Source: Pollenia angustigena | Taxonomy: Eukaryota > Arthropoda > Insecta > Diptera > Polleniidae | Assembly: GCA_930367215.1 (NCBI GenBank) | Contig: OV884058.1 | Location: 201,394,208 to 201,458,207 of the forward strand | Length of the DNA stretch: 64,000 nt | Direction of reading: 5' to 3' | Shown: positions 23,505 to 35,060 of the stretch, in pieces | How the letters are laid out: the number at the start of each line of letters is the position of its first letter | How positions within the stretch are numbered: position 1 is the stretch's first letter | Notes under the pieces: model-generated | Told to the model about the DNA's origin: nothing | What the model saw: the letters and a program-made list of their open reading frames with translations, nothing else | The model's database searches: none | Position numbers and translations under genes: made by a program

Positions 23505-24170
23505 ATACCTTGCAATAAATTCTGGTAATCAGTTTCAGAAGTTGTGACATTAATATAAGTATAAGCCAAAGCCACACCTCGTTCTGCAACATCATTTACC
23601 ACTTGTAATTGTTGAACTGTTTTTCTTTGCCTCTTGAAATGACTTGTTGACTTTCCAATTCTCTGGATCTATTTTTAAAAAATCGATTGAAATATTGCAA
23701 GCTTCAAAAAAAGTAAGACTGGCTTTTAAAATGAATTGTTGAATTTCTTTATTTCTAAAGTTTTCTTCTGTTAAAGTTACATTTGCTACTTCAAAATCGC
23801 TGCATGGAGTATCTGCAAGTTTTTTTGTCATTAAGTGCAAAGTTTTGGTGTCGATACGTTCATCAAAAAACGCTGAGGCAGCCAATTTCGGAGTTAAGTA
23901 CCAGTGATGACCTAGAAAAGTTTTAAGCGAGGCTTTTGCAACTGCTTTATTAATAATTTTATAACTATCCAATTCCTACGCTTGAGAGGAGCGTATCGAG
24001 GGCACTGGCAGAGGTACCAATGTTTGATATTTATTCTTAAAATAAATGAACTAAATTCAAGCAAGGCATCAACTGTTGATTTGTCTATATAAGAATGCAA
24101 CTGGTTTCGGAAAATGCATATTTTCATAACTTTGTCAAGTTTGAAAAAAGGCCGAAAAACCAAATTTTAA
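23505..24170 (-). pseudogene. Relic of an uncharacterised transposon-associated protein family, C-terminal part
   Basis: Read from 24163 downwards, segments are VMKICIFRNQL, FILRINIKHWYLCQCPRYAP, then after a frameshift near 23965 INKAVAKASLKTFLGHHWYL and TPKLAASAFFDE. Further on come IDFLKIDPENWK and, after another frameshift near 23605, VQQLQVVNDVAERGVALAYT. This order matches a family I recall from many arthropod and cnidarian predictions annotated only as uncharacterised proteins (WYL(S/T)xEL(V)ALxxFD and VVNDxAERGV motifs). Upstream parts with putative catalytic residues are absent. It lies wholly within the CACTG-ended element with 8-bp TSD, so it is probably the remains of that element's transposase. 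That functional link is inference. Dead: at least two frameshifts and a truncated N-terminus. Confidence 0.65.
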
Positions 24171-24917
24171 CAAAGACTTTATTTGCGCGACCTCTAAACC
24201 TCTTCCTAAAAATCAGAAATACTGGACCCTATAAGCTTTCAAATTATGCTTGAGCCTCTGACAAAAAAAAATTTTGGAACACCCTACTGTACATTGCAAA
24301 CAGACATCCACCCAGCCGGACTAAGGGACATTGTTAAATCGACTTAGAAAGTGATATTGAGTCGATCGGTATACTAAGCATCGTCACCAAAAAGATTGCC
24401 AACTCAGTAACAACTGTTCTTCAGGTTTCGCTGCTACAACAACAACAAAATCGATTTGGAGACACTTGATTGATCCCAGGCTTCATACAGGTATACGAGT
24501 ACATATACTTATGTATGAACTTAATATGTTATTATAACAGCATGGACAATTATACTATTTTTGGTAGTTCTGGTCAGAGCTGGAGATGTGTATGTATTTA
24601 ATTAGAAATTTTATTATTGAAAAGAAAAAAGGTGAGTTAATCCACATCAAAGAAATGATGAACTTCGTTGGTATTTGTTTTTAAATTGTACCAAAAAAGG
24701 ACGAGTTGTACCAATATACCAATAAATTTTCGATTTTACCAAATTTGGTACAATTGTACCACAAATCCCTTCAGTGGTGTCTCATATGACGAATTTACGC
24801 AATATGCGAAGTTCGTCGTTCGTCCCAGTTGTCTTTTAACACATTTCATTATTAGTTTTTAATACAATTATTTGGCTTTTTTAACAATGAAATCGGTCGG
24901 GGTAGCCTAATTTTTTA

Positions 24918-25139
24918 TATTTGTCACAAGGCGAATTTATTACAGGTGGTCTTAAAAGCCCTGCTGATATTAGTTAAAATCACTGTTGGATGTCAAAATT
25001 TTGTTTATTCTCTTTTATTATCTTTGTTTCTGTTTTGTTTTGGTTCTGTTTTTGACATTGTACAATGGTTTTACAAAAACAAATTGCCTGTGGTTTTTGT
25101 ATGAGTTGTACTTGGAATGAATTCGCCTTGTATTTGTCA
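24918..25139. mobile_element. 204-bp MITE with CAAGGCGAATT ends, copy 2
   Basis: Element at 24927-25130. Tips are CAAGGCGAATT and its inverse. Flanks carry the direct repeat tatttgtca (24918-24926 and 25131-25139), 9 bp here against 8 bp in copy 1. Internal sequence is related to 8041-8238 only weakly. Confidence 0.8.
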
Positions 25140-25511
25140 TATAAATTCTTTTAAGCTATTTCTTCGGCCTTTGGAAACAAATAATAAATAAATATTTAAA
25201 CAAAAAAAAGTTCAAAGTTTGGTAGGCTGTGGAGTTTTTTAAGAGTTTTTAAAAGTTGAAGGGCCTTACAAGGGAGAAGTTTAAAGGCTCACAAATAAGC
25301 ACTTTGAGTTTCACAACCAAGCTAGTTTTAAACTTTGCGATGTGTGGACAACACATGAAATAAAATTAAAAAAAGCTGCTTAATAAAAAAATAAACGACT
25401 TTGATAAATTTGAGTTGTGACTGATAACGATTAAGTGTGCGAATTTTAATAATTTATCGACTAACCGTCTTATGCAAAAACAGTTTAAGTTTTCTTTAGT
25501 AAGGCGACACA

Positions 25512-26353
25512 TTAGCGCCCGTTTTCAGAACATACCGATAGCTTGAGCTAGGATTTTAGCGGCCGTATAAAAAATGTTCCATTGCTACAACTTTACTTTA
25601 ACCTAAAAGGTAGAATAAACCTTCGCTTAACTTACTGCTCACTTCAGATTAAAGTAAAGTTGTAATTATGGGACACTTTTAATACTGCCTATAAAATCCT
25701 ACCTTAACCCTTGTGTTAATAGCCAACTTTATCCACGTTGCTTAGCACCCGGGATACCCGGGTACCCATATACTATAATGTAAAAATAATCAATATTTTT
25801 ATGAAAAAAAATTTTAAACTTTTTAGAGGCTTATTAAATTGTATTTATGTTAAAATATGATTTTTTAACTTTGTATTGCACAATGGCTAAAATCTTAAAC
25901 TTTTAATACAGGACAGTATTTTTTTAGTATAACAGTTGAACATTTTTGGTCATACATGATATGTAAATGAGACTTATCCGTATTATAATACTAACGCTTT
26001 GGAAACTAAACTTATGTAATTGTATGATACAGAATTTAGTTTCTTGAATTTTTTGAGTAGTTTAAGCGTGTTTGTGTTATCCCATTAAGTGTATTGGGTA
26101 CCAGGGTACCCGGGTGCGCATGATGCGATGGTTAAAGTTAAGGCAAATTTTTTGAGTATTAACGGAGCAAAAAAATAAAACTAGAATCTGAATTCGCTTT
26201 CTTTTAAGTTAAATAACGACGATCCAGAACCTTGTTTAAAAATTGTAATTCTTAATACATTTTTTTTCATGTAAATATACCTAGATGGGTACCGCGGTAC
26301 CCGGTTATTAACACAAGGGTTAAGCTATAGGTAAGTTTTGAGAACGTACCTAA
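25512..26353. mobile_element. Foldback MITE family M1, copy 2, interrupted
   Basis: 25515-25703 and 26324-26350 form the MITE (gcgcccgttttcag ... ctataggtaagttttgaga). It is flanked by tta and taa. The TTAA inside the arm (consensus TTTA in copy 1) became the target of the element at 25708-26319. Confidence 0.65.
25704..26323. mobile_element. TTAA-flanked element T3 (piggyBac-like MITE)
   Basis: Element at 25708-26319 with perfect 14-bp tips CCCTTGTGTTAATA, flanked by TTAA on both sides. It contains gggtaccc-type palindromes (25747-25767, 26096-26116, 26286-26304). Removing it with one TTAA restores the M1 MITE arm. Non-coding. Confidence 0.85.
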
Positions 26354-26423
26354 GCCTAGCAAAAGTAAATCAGCTTAATAGATTGCTTAACTAATGATAA
26401 CTTAAACTTTTTTTGCATAAGGC

Positions 26424-26672
26424 AGTAAATGTTTATGTTGTCAAACTTTCATTCCCTTAAAACAAAAATTTAATCAATGAACGTTTAAGTCCAATTCTGC
26501 TTGAATTCAAGCTCAATTTAAATTTATTCCTTCATTCTGTCTTATGGAAAACTAAATCTTTTTAGCATAAATAATTTACTTATCTCTTAAAAGATGATCA
26601 ATCATATTATTTTCAATAAATATGTTAAAAGAAAAATATAAATAATTATTTATGTATTTGTTAAATGGCATC
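26424..26672 (-). other. Presumed 3' UTR and flank of block C
   Basis: Sequence downstream of the block C stop. A minus-strand AATAAA occurs near 26531 and might serve as a poly(A) signal. The real 3' end is unknown. Confidence 0.35.
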
Positions 26673-27896
26673 TTAAATTCTGCGATGATGATTCATTTGC
26701 TTCGAGATCTTAAAAAAGTTCTCAATATCAAAATCATTATTGCGTTCGCGTAAACCATTTGCGGCAGCATGATCTTCGGCAATAGCTGTACGCCACATTT
26801 TGACAATGGCATCGGCAGCATTAGCGGTGGCCTGCATAGGTTTGACTTTACTTTGGCTCCTAGTTTTCTCAGTACCAGCAGATCTTAATAATGGAATATT
26901 GTGTGTATTGGCCTGTAGAGGTGAAGAATCTAGATCATAATAGTCATCATAGGAGGGCGAAGCAAAACGTGATGGTGCTGATTTAATAACTAAATTATGG
27001 CGACTGGGTAAAGAAATGCTAAAAGCGGCTGCTTCTTCAGCGGTAACACCAGCTATGGCGGTAGCTTTAGGAGCGGAAACGGCTAAGCCGTTACGACCAG
27101 ACAAAGCCACGGCATTGGGCTTAGCGGAAGCAACACCACCCTCACCAGCAATAGAGACACCTGGAAATTTCAAAGATGTTAAAGAATTTATTTTTATATT
27201 CTTAGTAAGTTCTAAATAAACTCACCAACTGGCTTGGCCTCAGCTACTGAGGCATCTTTTTTCGGTGGTGTTATGGCCACACTGTCGTTAACATCTTCGT
27301 AGGGATCTTCATGATTTGGAGGCAGGAGATCAGACTCACTTAATTGATGCACCGTTACCTGATCCACTTTTTCATGTTGTGGAACTGCTACAACAGTCAA
27401 TAAATCATCTGCTGAGTTTTTATCTTTATTTATAGGAGTTTTTTGTGGCATTTCTGCGCTCTGCATGGGCTGCAAAAGAACACTGAAATCTTGTATTTGT
27501 CCAGTCTGCTGCAACATGGCTAAATTTTGTGCAGCCTGCCCTAATTCCAAAAGGCTGGCGGCATAAACACGATTATCTTCAGCACTAAAGCTTCCCTTAC
27601 TTTTAGCCAATTCCTGTATGGCAACTAAACGCGCAGCGGCCAATTGAATTTTATTGAAATCTTCCTCAAATGTAGACTTGTGCTCGTTAGCAGTTAGAAT
27701 ATCGTGAGCATTTAAGGATATCTGACTCGAAGCTGCTGCAGCAGGACTTCGGCGTCCAGCTGTTTTTGACTGTTTTTCATTGCCAGATATTGCTTGTATT
27801 TTGCCATCCTTTAGATGTACAAATTGTCCCTTAAGGCCACCATAATACGACAAAGTTTGTTCATCTTCATTAAGATCTAGATCGGAAGATCTGTGT
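26673..27896 (-). CDS. Terminal coding block C: DUF4774-like secreted-protein exons (two exons)
   Basis: Two exons are clear: 27226-27896 and 26673-27160. The 65-bp intron has donor gtgagt (27225-27220) and acceptor ttccag (27161-27166), joining KPVG to VSIAGEGGVAS in frame. The upstream acceptor follows a T-run and ends either ...aattag (exon from 27896) or ...acacag (from 27890); both are phase 2. The product has an acidic start (SSDLDLNEDEQTLSYYGG), a helical Ala/Leu-rich part (AAARLVAIQELAKS, AASLLELGQAAQNLAMLQ), then the repeat VSIAGEGGVASA / ALSGRNGLAVSAPKATAIAG that I relate to DUF4774. A basic tail ends NHHRRI. Joined to the exons at 47 kb the phases fit and give about 414 aa. Function unknown; likely extracellular if it shares the signal peptide. 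No local start or signal exon was found between 27900 and 35890, so the 5' end is unresolved. Confidence 0.75.
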
Positions 27897-29325
27897 CTAA
27901 TTGTGCAAAAAAAAAAAACGGGCAGTGTGTAGGGATTTTGTATAATACATTGGATGTTATTGTAAATGGTAAATGGTGTTTGTGTTTTGTGAAAATACAA
28001 AAACAAAATTAAAATAAACCAAAAATATTTAAACTACAATTTACATTTGTGAGGGTTTTGAGGGGAAATTATAAAAGGGAAAGTTAAAGCAAAAGAGAAA
28101 GAGAGTGATAAAATAAGTGAGACAGAGTGGCAAAGAAGAGTAGTAAAATTTTAGAAATGAAAATTAGGTTTTAAAATAAATTATAGGAAAACTTTACATT
28201 AATTAACTCTTGGATTTTTTATTAATTACATTAAACTTAACATATTAAAAGCTTTTCAAAAACTTTAATTTATTTACATACTAATGGCAATTTTCTCAAT
28301 GTATCGACAAACTGTCTGTTACTTAATGTCAACATAAATTTATTGGACCGATAAACTGTCCATTAACGATTTTGGGTTTGTCAATATACCGACAAAAAAC
28401 AAAGTTTTCAGCTGGCAACGCCACTCAAAATACATGTAAAAGTTAGGAGTCAGCTGATTGAATTTATCTGTACGGCAAATGAAAGGAAAATAAATAATTG
28501 GCAGATGAGTGCCGGTTAGCTTTGCGATAAAATCGAAGCAAATGAGACATTGAGAAAACCAAATTTCTTTAATGCGCAGTTTTTCGTTGGGAAAAAAGAT
28601 AATCGCCTAATGAGAAAATGGCCATAAAAATTAACTCCCTTATAAAAAAAATATTTTGAATTTATAAAAGCTTTATAGCAGTGTTTGAAAATAAAACACA
28701 AACGCTAATAGAGTTTGTGTAGAAAATCATTATAAGAAATAACGTTTCCCTGTTAGTCATCTTTCGCACATAAAAATTATACTGTTTTTATCAAACTCAA
28801 CAAAAGATTAGAACATTTAATTCCGTTCGGTTTTTTTTTTTTAAATTAACCAGCTTCATTGTGTTCGGTTCGGCTTATTAATGTTTGTCCGTTTTGGCTG
28901 GTAAAAAACACCTAACATCTTTTACAAAAACAAAAAGCCAGCAAAATATATGTACACAAACAAAACATATACACATTATAGAACATTAAAATATAAGGTT
29001 TATCTACAGTATCACTACTATTGGTTTTTTTTTTAACGAAGAACAGTACAATATATAATGTTCGTCTCTTTCGAACGGTATTAAGGGTTCTGTTCGTCTA
29101 CACAATCACTAAAAAATATAAATATCGTTCTTGGGTGTGCCGAACGCTAAATAATGTACTGTTTATTTTCGAACACTGCTTTATAGTCTATGTACACTAC
29201 AACGAAATCTTACGAGATTTCGAGCAAAGTCGAATTGTTTTTGACCATATTTCCAATACCAAACAAAATCTACTTCCTGACGAGATTTTGACGAAATCTA
29301 CTTCAAATTTAGTAGTACTTAAGGC
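27897..29325. other. Intron or intergenic stretch upstream of block C
   Basis: AT-rich, without an exon with canonical minus-strand splice donor that I could recognise. It is an intron if block C uses the 47-kb signal exon, otherwise it is intergenic. Confidence 0.45.
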
Positions 29326-29867
29326 GAGTTTACACTATTGTACTCTTTGAAATTTTTCTTACTTAGTGGCCACACGATCAAGTGTTGCCTTTCAATTCCT
29401 TTCAATTTGCAATACACTCTTAGTTTTTTACTAACACACTCACAATTTTTAAATTGACCACGAGATGGCTTTCAATTTCACCTTTCCATTTGTTTGGCAA
29501 TATACTTTCAATTTAACAGCTGAGTACAAGTTTGTCTTTATAAATTGTGTTGTTGTTGATATCTTGGAAGTAAATTGCTTACAAATTGAGTGCAGCCTAC
29601 GTCACAGCTTTCAATTTATGTACATTTTGACAAGCAGTATATGTAAAAGACTATCAAGAACAACTTGATCGTGTGGCCGCAGGGTTAACAATAATACTTT
29701 CCATTTGGTCAGGGTTGCATTTTAACAAAAGAATGTACATGTGTGTTGGTGTGACTACAATCTGTAGTGTACCATAAGATTTGTTTTACAGTCGCAACAA
29801 ACTCCATTGGATTTCGATATCACAAAGTATTATGGAATATGTAAGACTTGTGTGATAGTGTAAACTC
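29326..29867. mobile_element. GAGTTTACACTAT-ended TIR element
   Basis: Inverted 13-bp ends gagtttacactat (29326-29338) and atagtgtaaactc (29855-29867). It hosts the MITE at 29368-29678. TSD not resolved. Confidence 0.55.
29368..29678. mobile_element. GGCCACACGATCAAG MITE, copy 1
   Basis: Tips ggccacacgatcaagt and the inverse (acttgatcgtgtggcc). About 310 bp. It is similar along its whole length to 48351-48651. The extreme tips differ left and right (tagtggcc, ggccgcag), so true ends are uncertain. Confidence 0.7.
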
Positions 29868-30951
29868 AAGAATGATAAAAATGTAACTGTTTAATATGAT
29901 GTCACACCAGTGCATTATACACATGTTAGTTTGCTTGTGTTCTTATATTTTAGCTGTACTCATACGTAAATATGACGTAGATGCGCAGAAACATTTCATT
30001 TTTAAAAGCTGAATGCGCTATCTTGGTTTCTTAGTTTCATGGTGTAAGCAATCCTTTTGTGACTTAACTATGGCTTTTTAATAAAAAACAATAACGGCGG
30101 CTTAGAAAATAGTAAAAAAAAATTGAACAGATTTAATATACATGTCTATATAAAAATGATAAAATAAAAGTTGGTTTTGAATAAGAGGCAATGCAAATTT
30201 TTTTAAATGCCTATTTCATTAAATTTATGTATGTTTTACACAAAAAACTTTCATCAGCTGTTTTTGTTATGAAATCTCTTTAATATTAAAAAAAAAAAAT
30301 ACAATGTTAACGCACTACACAGATTTTGATTAAGATTCCAAATCAAATCTAATTAATTTTATTGTTATAGGAAAAGCGTTTTAGAAAACTTTAAGAACCA
30401 GGAATTATTTCCTTCCGAAGGTTACAATATACCTCATTGCTTTCCAAAGGAAGGCAAAGGTAAATTGTAAAAAGAAAATACAATATAATAGTCTGGTAGT
30501 GTATAAAGTCATTTCTGAAAAATTGAAGGAATAGAACTATTACAAAAAAGCGTTATAAAATACATAACTGAAATTTAGCTCATAGAATAAATTCGAAAAA
30601 TGAAAAATGTTGAAACTTTAAGAACCCTAATTTTTTTTTTCGAAAATAAGGGGTTATAGCTTTAAACTATTTTCAGCAAAATGTAAAAACTTTTTTTTTT
30701 GTCTAATAAAGCTTTGTATCAGTTCCATTAATGATAAAAAATGCCTCATTTCAAAGAAGTATATTGTTTCAAGCTTTCAAAATCTATGAAAATTAAAAAT
30801 TTGTTTAATGATATAAATCATCGAAATAAATCGAAAAGCTTATAAAATAAAAATTTCTTGGAAACATTTTTATTCTATATTTATTTTAAGAATAAAGTGT
30901 CAAAATCTACTTCTTAAATTAAAAAGTCCTTGTTAAAAATATTGATAATTC
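29868..30951. other. AT-rich stretch with one short dispersed repeat
   Basis: Besides the repeat at 30400-30620, nothing is recognised. Confidence 0.45.
30400..30620. repeat. Short dispersed palindromic repeat, copy 3
   Basis: Shares ggaattatttccttccgaag, ggaatagaactattacaaaa and ctcatagaataaattcga with the copies at 4556 and 17715. Confidence 0.6.
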
Positions 30952-31083
30952 TAAGGGCCATTATTATAACTTGGCGTTAGCTGTTATCCGACAGTAAACA
31001 GACGCTTTTTGACAGACAACACATTATTATCTGTCAATTTAATCTTAACTTTAGCTAACTTCAAGTTGTAATAATGGCCCTAA
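30952..31083. mobile_element. 126-bp foldback MITE (TAA-flanked)
   Basis: Element at 30955-31080, GGGCCATTATTATAACTTG ... CAAGTTGTAATAATGGCCC, flanked by TAA. Same architecture as 8666-8884 but a different family. Confidence 0.75.
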
Positions 31084-31507
31084 AAGTTTTTATAAAGAAG
31101 CATGTTACAAGTTAAACAAAATTAAAGCTTTCAAAATAAAAAAATCTCTTTTAGAATGATATTTAAATATTAATTTTAACAATATAAAAAGCTTCTATAG
31201 AAGTTTTAAATTAAATGTCATTTTATAAATTGTCAATATTTAAATAACTTTAACTATATTTTAAACAAAGCTTTAAAGCTATTTTAATTACAGAATCTAA
31301 ATTATATAACAACAGTAAACTAAAATAAATGAATAAATATTTAGTGACCTTTTTTATAAGCTTTAAATTTATGCTGTTGTTACTCGTACAACATTTTGTA
31401 ATAAGCTTTTAAAAGCTCTATACAAGTTTTAATAAATAAAAACTTTCTTCCTTATTTCCCACTGTTCTGGCTTAAAATATGGCTGACTAGCTTGTAGCTA
31501 AAACTAT
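31084..31507. other. AT-rich stretch, nothing recognised
   Basis: No coding or repeat structure seen. Confidence 0.5.
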
Positions 31508-32136
31508 TTAAAGGCGCCCGTACACGACATGTATTTGTCATCTGACATGTCAAATTTTCAAGTCACATGTAATTGTTCATGTCGGTCAAAATTGCTGTTT
31601 TACATTAGGTTTATAATATTCGGTCACAAACGTACATGTAATTTGCTTCTGACATTGTCTCTGTTTTTTTTTCGCATTGTTATTGCAGAAACCAAAGTAG
31701 TTCTCGGTTTCAAAATAGCTTGCTGCCGCCACGAAAATATTTATTTGCGCCGTAAAATAATTTAGCCATCTAACATTTTTTTCTTTTATTTTAAAGATAC
31801 CAATTTAGAATTTTATAATGAAACGGTTTTTATGTAAATATTTACATATGTAAGATGAGCATACATATCTTGATATTGTAAAATATTAACTTCAGCCGGC
31901 TAATGATTCCGTCAATAGTTGACCCCGCTGCCAGTTTCTTCCCGGCATAGATTTCTGATGTCAGATGGTTTGTCAGAAGAAAATAGAGCACGCTCTAATT
32001 GAAATTTTGTCAGATGACTTTGCGTCTGACTTTTACAGAAGCAAAGTTAAAAAGGTAACACACGACATGTATGTGTTTTGCAGTGGGAAATTTGACATGT
32101 CAGATGACAAAAACATGTCGTCTATACGCTCCTTAA
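31508..32136. mobile_element. GACATGTC-rich TIR element
   Basis: Imperfect inverted ends of about 45 bp: cgacatgtatttgtcatctg near 31524 against the inverse near 32100. TTAA lies at both outer edges (31508-31511 and 32133-32136), though TAA is also possible. Contains gacatgtc palindromes. About 620 bp, non-coding. Confidence 0.6.
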
Positions 32137-32435
32137 GCAAAAAATATTTTAAAAATTGTTGAAAATCTCTTTAGCCTCAAATATAAAGCTTCTTAATTGA
32201 AATTGTTGTAAACCGTTTTTTAAACAGCTTTTGGGGGAGCATAGGGCCACAAACAGCTTTTTAAGTACGTTCTTAAATGCCAAAAACACTCGCTTGTTTA
32301 AGCTAATAATACTTAAGCGATAAAATGAGGAAAAACATGAAGGACATTAACAATAGCAACTATAAGTGCAACTATTTACTTATATTGCAGAAATAGCTCT
32401 AAAAACAAAGAAAATAATACTTTTTAAAAACAACA

Positions 32436-33588
32436 ATTACACTGTGCAAGAAATTGACACTTTTTTTTGCGACAAGCCCGGCACATGGCGATTTTACATA
32501 ATTCGGGTACGCTGAATCCAGTGGTGCTCGCGGTTTTTTTAGATTGGCTCTGGTTTTCGAGATATACCGTTATTTCGAAAATGGAGGAGGTTGCCCAACA
32601 TATATTCGCGTTACTCCAAATCGGTTTAGTTTATTGAAATTACTAAAAAAAAACCGAAACTCCGCAATAAAATTTCCTTGAAGAAAAGTAAATTTTTTTT
32701 CTAATATGAGCAGTCGTTTTTGAATGAAGATAGCGGGAAGGTATGTTAGAAATAAGTGATTGAGATGAAAAATAAAGTGGGGTTGGTCATACATTTGACC
32801 CATCTAGGAGCATCCCAGGCGCTGCAGCAGCCAAATTTAAGAATTTCAACCATACATAAATGGCGGTTTAATAAAATTCTTAAATTTGGCCCCTACAGTA
32901 CCTAGGATGCTCCCAGATTGGTCAAATATATGACCAACCCCCTTTATTTGTCATCTCAATCATTTATTTTTAGCATACCTACCCGCTATCTCCATTCCTT
33001 AAGGGAGCTCTCATACAAAATGTTAAATGCAGACTAAAAATATATTTAAAAAAAGTCCTATAACTGCCCAGGAGTCGCCCCTAGTAAGATAACATGTATG
33101 AGCGACCTCAATTAGTTTTTTGTTCTTAACATTTTCTCGAGACATACTTGCCCCTTATCACCACTTCTTAGGGGGGCTCCCATATAAATATTCCGTTTTA
33201 TGAAATTAAATTAATTTAAAAATTAATTAAAGTTTTTCGACTTTTGTGAATAAAATCAAAAGTTGGTAACAGTTTTAATCATTTATGGCTTCTTTTGTTT
33301 GCAGCTTCGTATTTTATATGTCTGCAAAAACTTAGATGCCTAGCTGCATTTTTTAATTTTTTATGCATTTTTAAAAAAACAAAAACTTCGAAATTTTGGC
33401 AAAAAAAAAATATGTTTCAAACATATTTTTAGTAATTTTATTAAACTAACCCGTTTTCGAGTTAGGCGAATATATCACGTGCAACCTCCTCTATTTTCGA
33501 AATAACGGTATATCTCGAAAACCAGAGCCGAATTATGTAAAATCGGCATGTGCCCGGCTTGTCTGTTTTTTCAACTTGCATAGTGTTA
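32436..33588. mobile_element. 1.15-kb TIR element (TTA-flanked)
   Basis: Element at 32439-33585 with tips CACTGTGCAAG and CTTGCATAGTG, flanked by TTA. Long subterminal inverted repeats include gaaataacggtatatctcga. An inner palindrome runs from 32740 to 32990 (gggttggtcatacatttgac against gtcaaatatatgaccaaccc). A partial relative is at 57000-57145. Confidence 0.7.
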
Positions 33589-34083
33589 TTAACATCTTTT
33601 AAGTTTTAAAATTTTTAATAAGCCAAATCTCTTGAATCTTTTAAAATTTGAAAATCCACAGATAAAGTAATAGCTTATTTATGTTTTAAATGTGTAATTT
33701 TCAAATTAAAACTGATAGGAATATTATGATTAAAGTGTTAAAGTGTTCTGAATATCTTTAAAGTTTATTCATAAATTGTTAAGCTTGAAGGGTACAATTA
33801 CACTGCAACTGATGCAAAAAGTTTTGGAAACGCTTTTCTGTAACATAAAAAAAGCTTTTATGCCAAATACATTCCAAACATCTAACACAATTATTTTCAA
33901 CATAAAAATAAAAGGTCGAATTACACACTTAAAAGGAGAGTTTTATTCAGTTGTCATAAAATAAAAGTCATTTGAGGAGTTTTTTTTTGTCATAAAATAA
34001 AACTCAGTTAAGAAATAAAATTTCGAATAAAACTGTTAAAATAAATTTATTTGGCCTTAAAAAAAAAAAAAAACTCATTTAAG
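33589..34083. other. AT-rich stretch
   Basis: Contains an aaaaataaaaggtcg-like stretch near 33903, which recurs diverged inside the neighbouring element near 34185. Otherwise nothing recognised. Confidence 0.4.
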
Positions 34084-34808
34084 CAGGGACCGTAACAGTT
34101 ATAACTGAAATCAAAAATGTTCTTTTTACCAGTTATTTTGTGAATTAAAAACAGAAAAATCTGTCTAAAACAATATTTTTCATCATAAAAATAAATGGTC
34201 GCATTAAAGACATTAAAAAAGAGTGTTTTAATAAGACGCCGTAAAATCGAACTCAGCTGAGAAACAAAATGTCGAATAAAACTCTAAAAAACAGTTTAAT
34301 TTAGCCGTTAAAAACATGAAACTGATTTAACGAGTTTGACTTTCCCACCTTTTATGTATATTGATACCCAAAACTTGCCGCTGGTCAAACAATTACGATT
34401 TGTAAAGCAGTGTAATCTTATCAGCTTGCATTGCAATTAAATAAAGCGTCATAAAAAAATTAAGAAAATAAACAAAATGAGTTTTATTTTAGACGATAAA
34501 ATAAAACTCATTTGAGGATAAGGAAATAAAAACCTCTTTTTAAGAGTTTAATATAATTTTTTCGTTGAAAAATAAGTCTTACCGCTGGACTTGAGATCGT
34601 TTTTCCAAGATCACCATAGATTCTGAAATAGCACTTCAATACGGATCTGCTGGTATATGGCAGTATAAGGGCCTGTCGAAACAAATTATAAAATATTGTT
34701 TTTGTTTTACATGCGAACGAAGTATTCATTCGTTATCGACGAACAGGCCATAAATCTCCGCTGACTCTAATTTGTAATTTTCTGGATAACTGTTATTTAC
34801 GGTCCCTG
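34084..34808. mobile_element. Short hAT-like element, CAGGGACCG ends
   Basis: Tips CAGGGACCGTAACAGTTAT (left) and CAGGGACCGTAAATAACAGT (inverted right). These match the 4.3-kb element at 2973-7237. Flanks catttaag and gtttaatg share only tttaa in offset, so the TSD is degraded or absent. 725 bp, non-coding. Confidence 0.65.
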
Positions 34809-34896
34809 GTTTAATGTTTCTTGTTGTCTAAGGCGTAAATGTTTAAATCTTTTGGGTATAAAACCTTTAAAAAAAATGTATAGGTTCTTCCATTTA

Positions 34897-35060
34897 AGAG
34901 AAGCTTTACTGAGCGAAGCCAGAGTTCGTTATACCATAGAAAAGAAAATCCTTGCGCCCGGCTGAAGGCCGGCTATGTAGTGAAGCTTTAGTGAGCGAAG
35001 CCAGTGTTCGTTATACCATAGAAAAAATCCTTTCGCATGGCCGAAAGCCCAACCATGCTA
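34897..35060. repeat. Tandem duplication of about 80 bp
   Basis: The block with gagcgaagccagagttcgtt and ttataccatagaaaa occurs twice (from 34900 and 34983), with about 85% identity by eye. Confidence 0.65.

Larger units (their letters stand above)
22210..24784. mobile_element. 8-bp-TSD transposon carrying a decayed transposase-like gene
   Basis: Element at 22218-24776 with tips CACTGTTGGGATTTG and CACTGAAGGGATTTG (13 of 15 identical), flanked by the perfect 8-bp duplication gtgtctca (22210-22217 and 24777-24784). Subterminal attgtaccaaat motifs occur near both ends. A further pair of about 100-bp inverted repeats lies at 22954-23067 and 24143-24241. The 8-bp TSD suggests the hAT or P superfamily. 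The minus-strand pseudogene 23505-24170 lies inside. Confidence 0.75.
21438..24831. mobile_element. CAACTGGGACGAACGACGAA-ended TIR element (host)
   Basis: 20-bp inverted ends at 21438-21457 and 24812-24831, plus further cgtcg-rich subterminal motifs near 21520. The element at 22218-24776 is inserted near its right end. Without it, the host would be about 820 bp. No clear TSD. Confidence 0.55.
25467..26423. mobile_element. Outermost TIR element of a three-layer nest
   Basis: Inverted ends cttatgcaaaaacagtttaa (25469) and its near-inverse (ending 26421) enclose a foldback MITE of family M1, which encloses a TTAA element. Confidence 0.55.
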
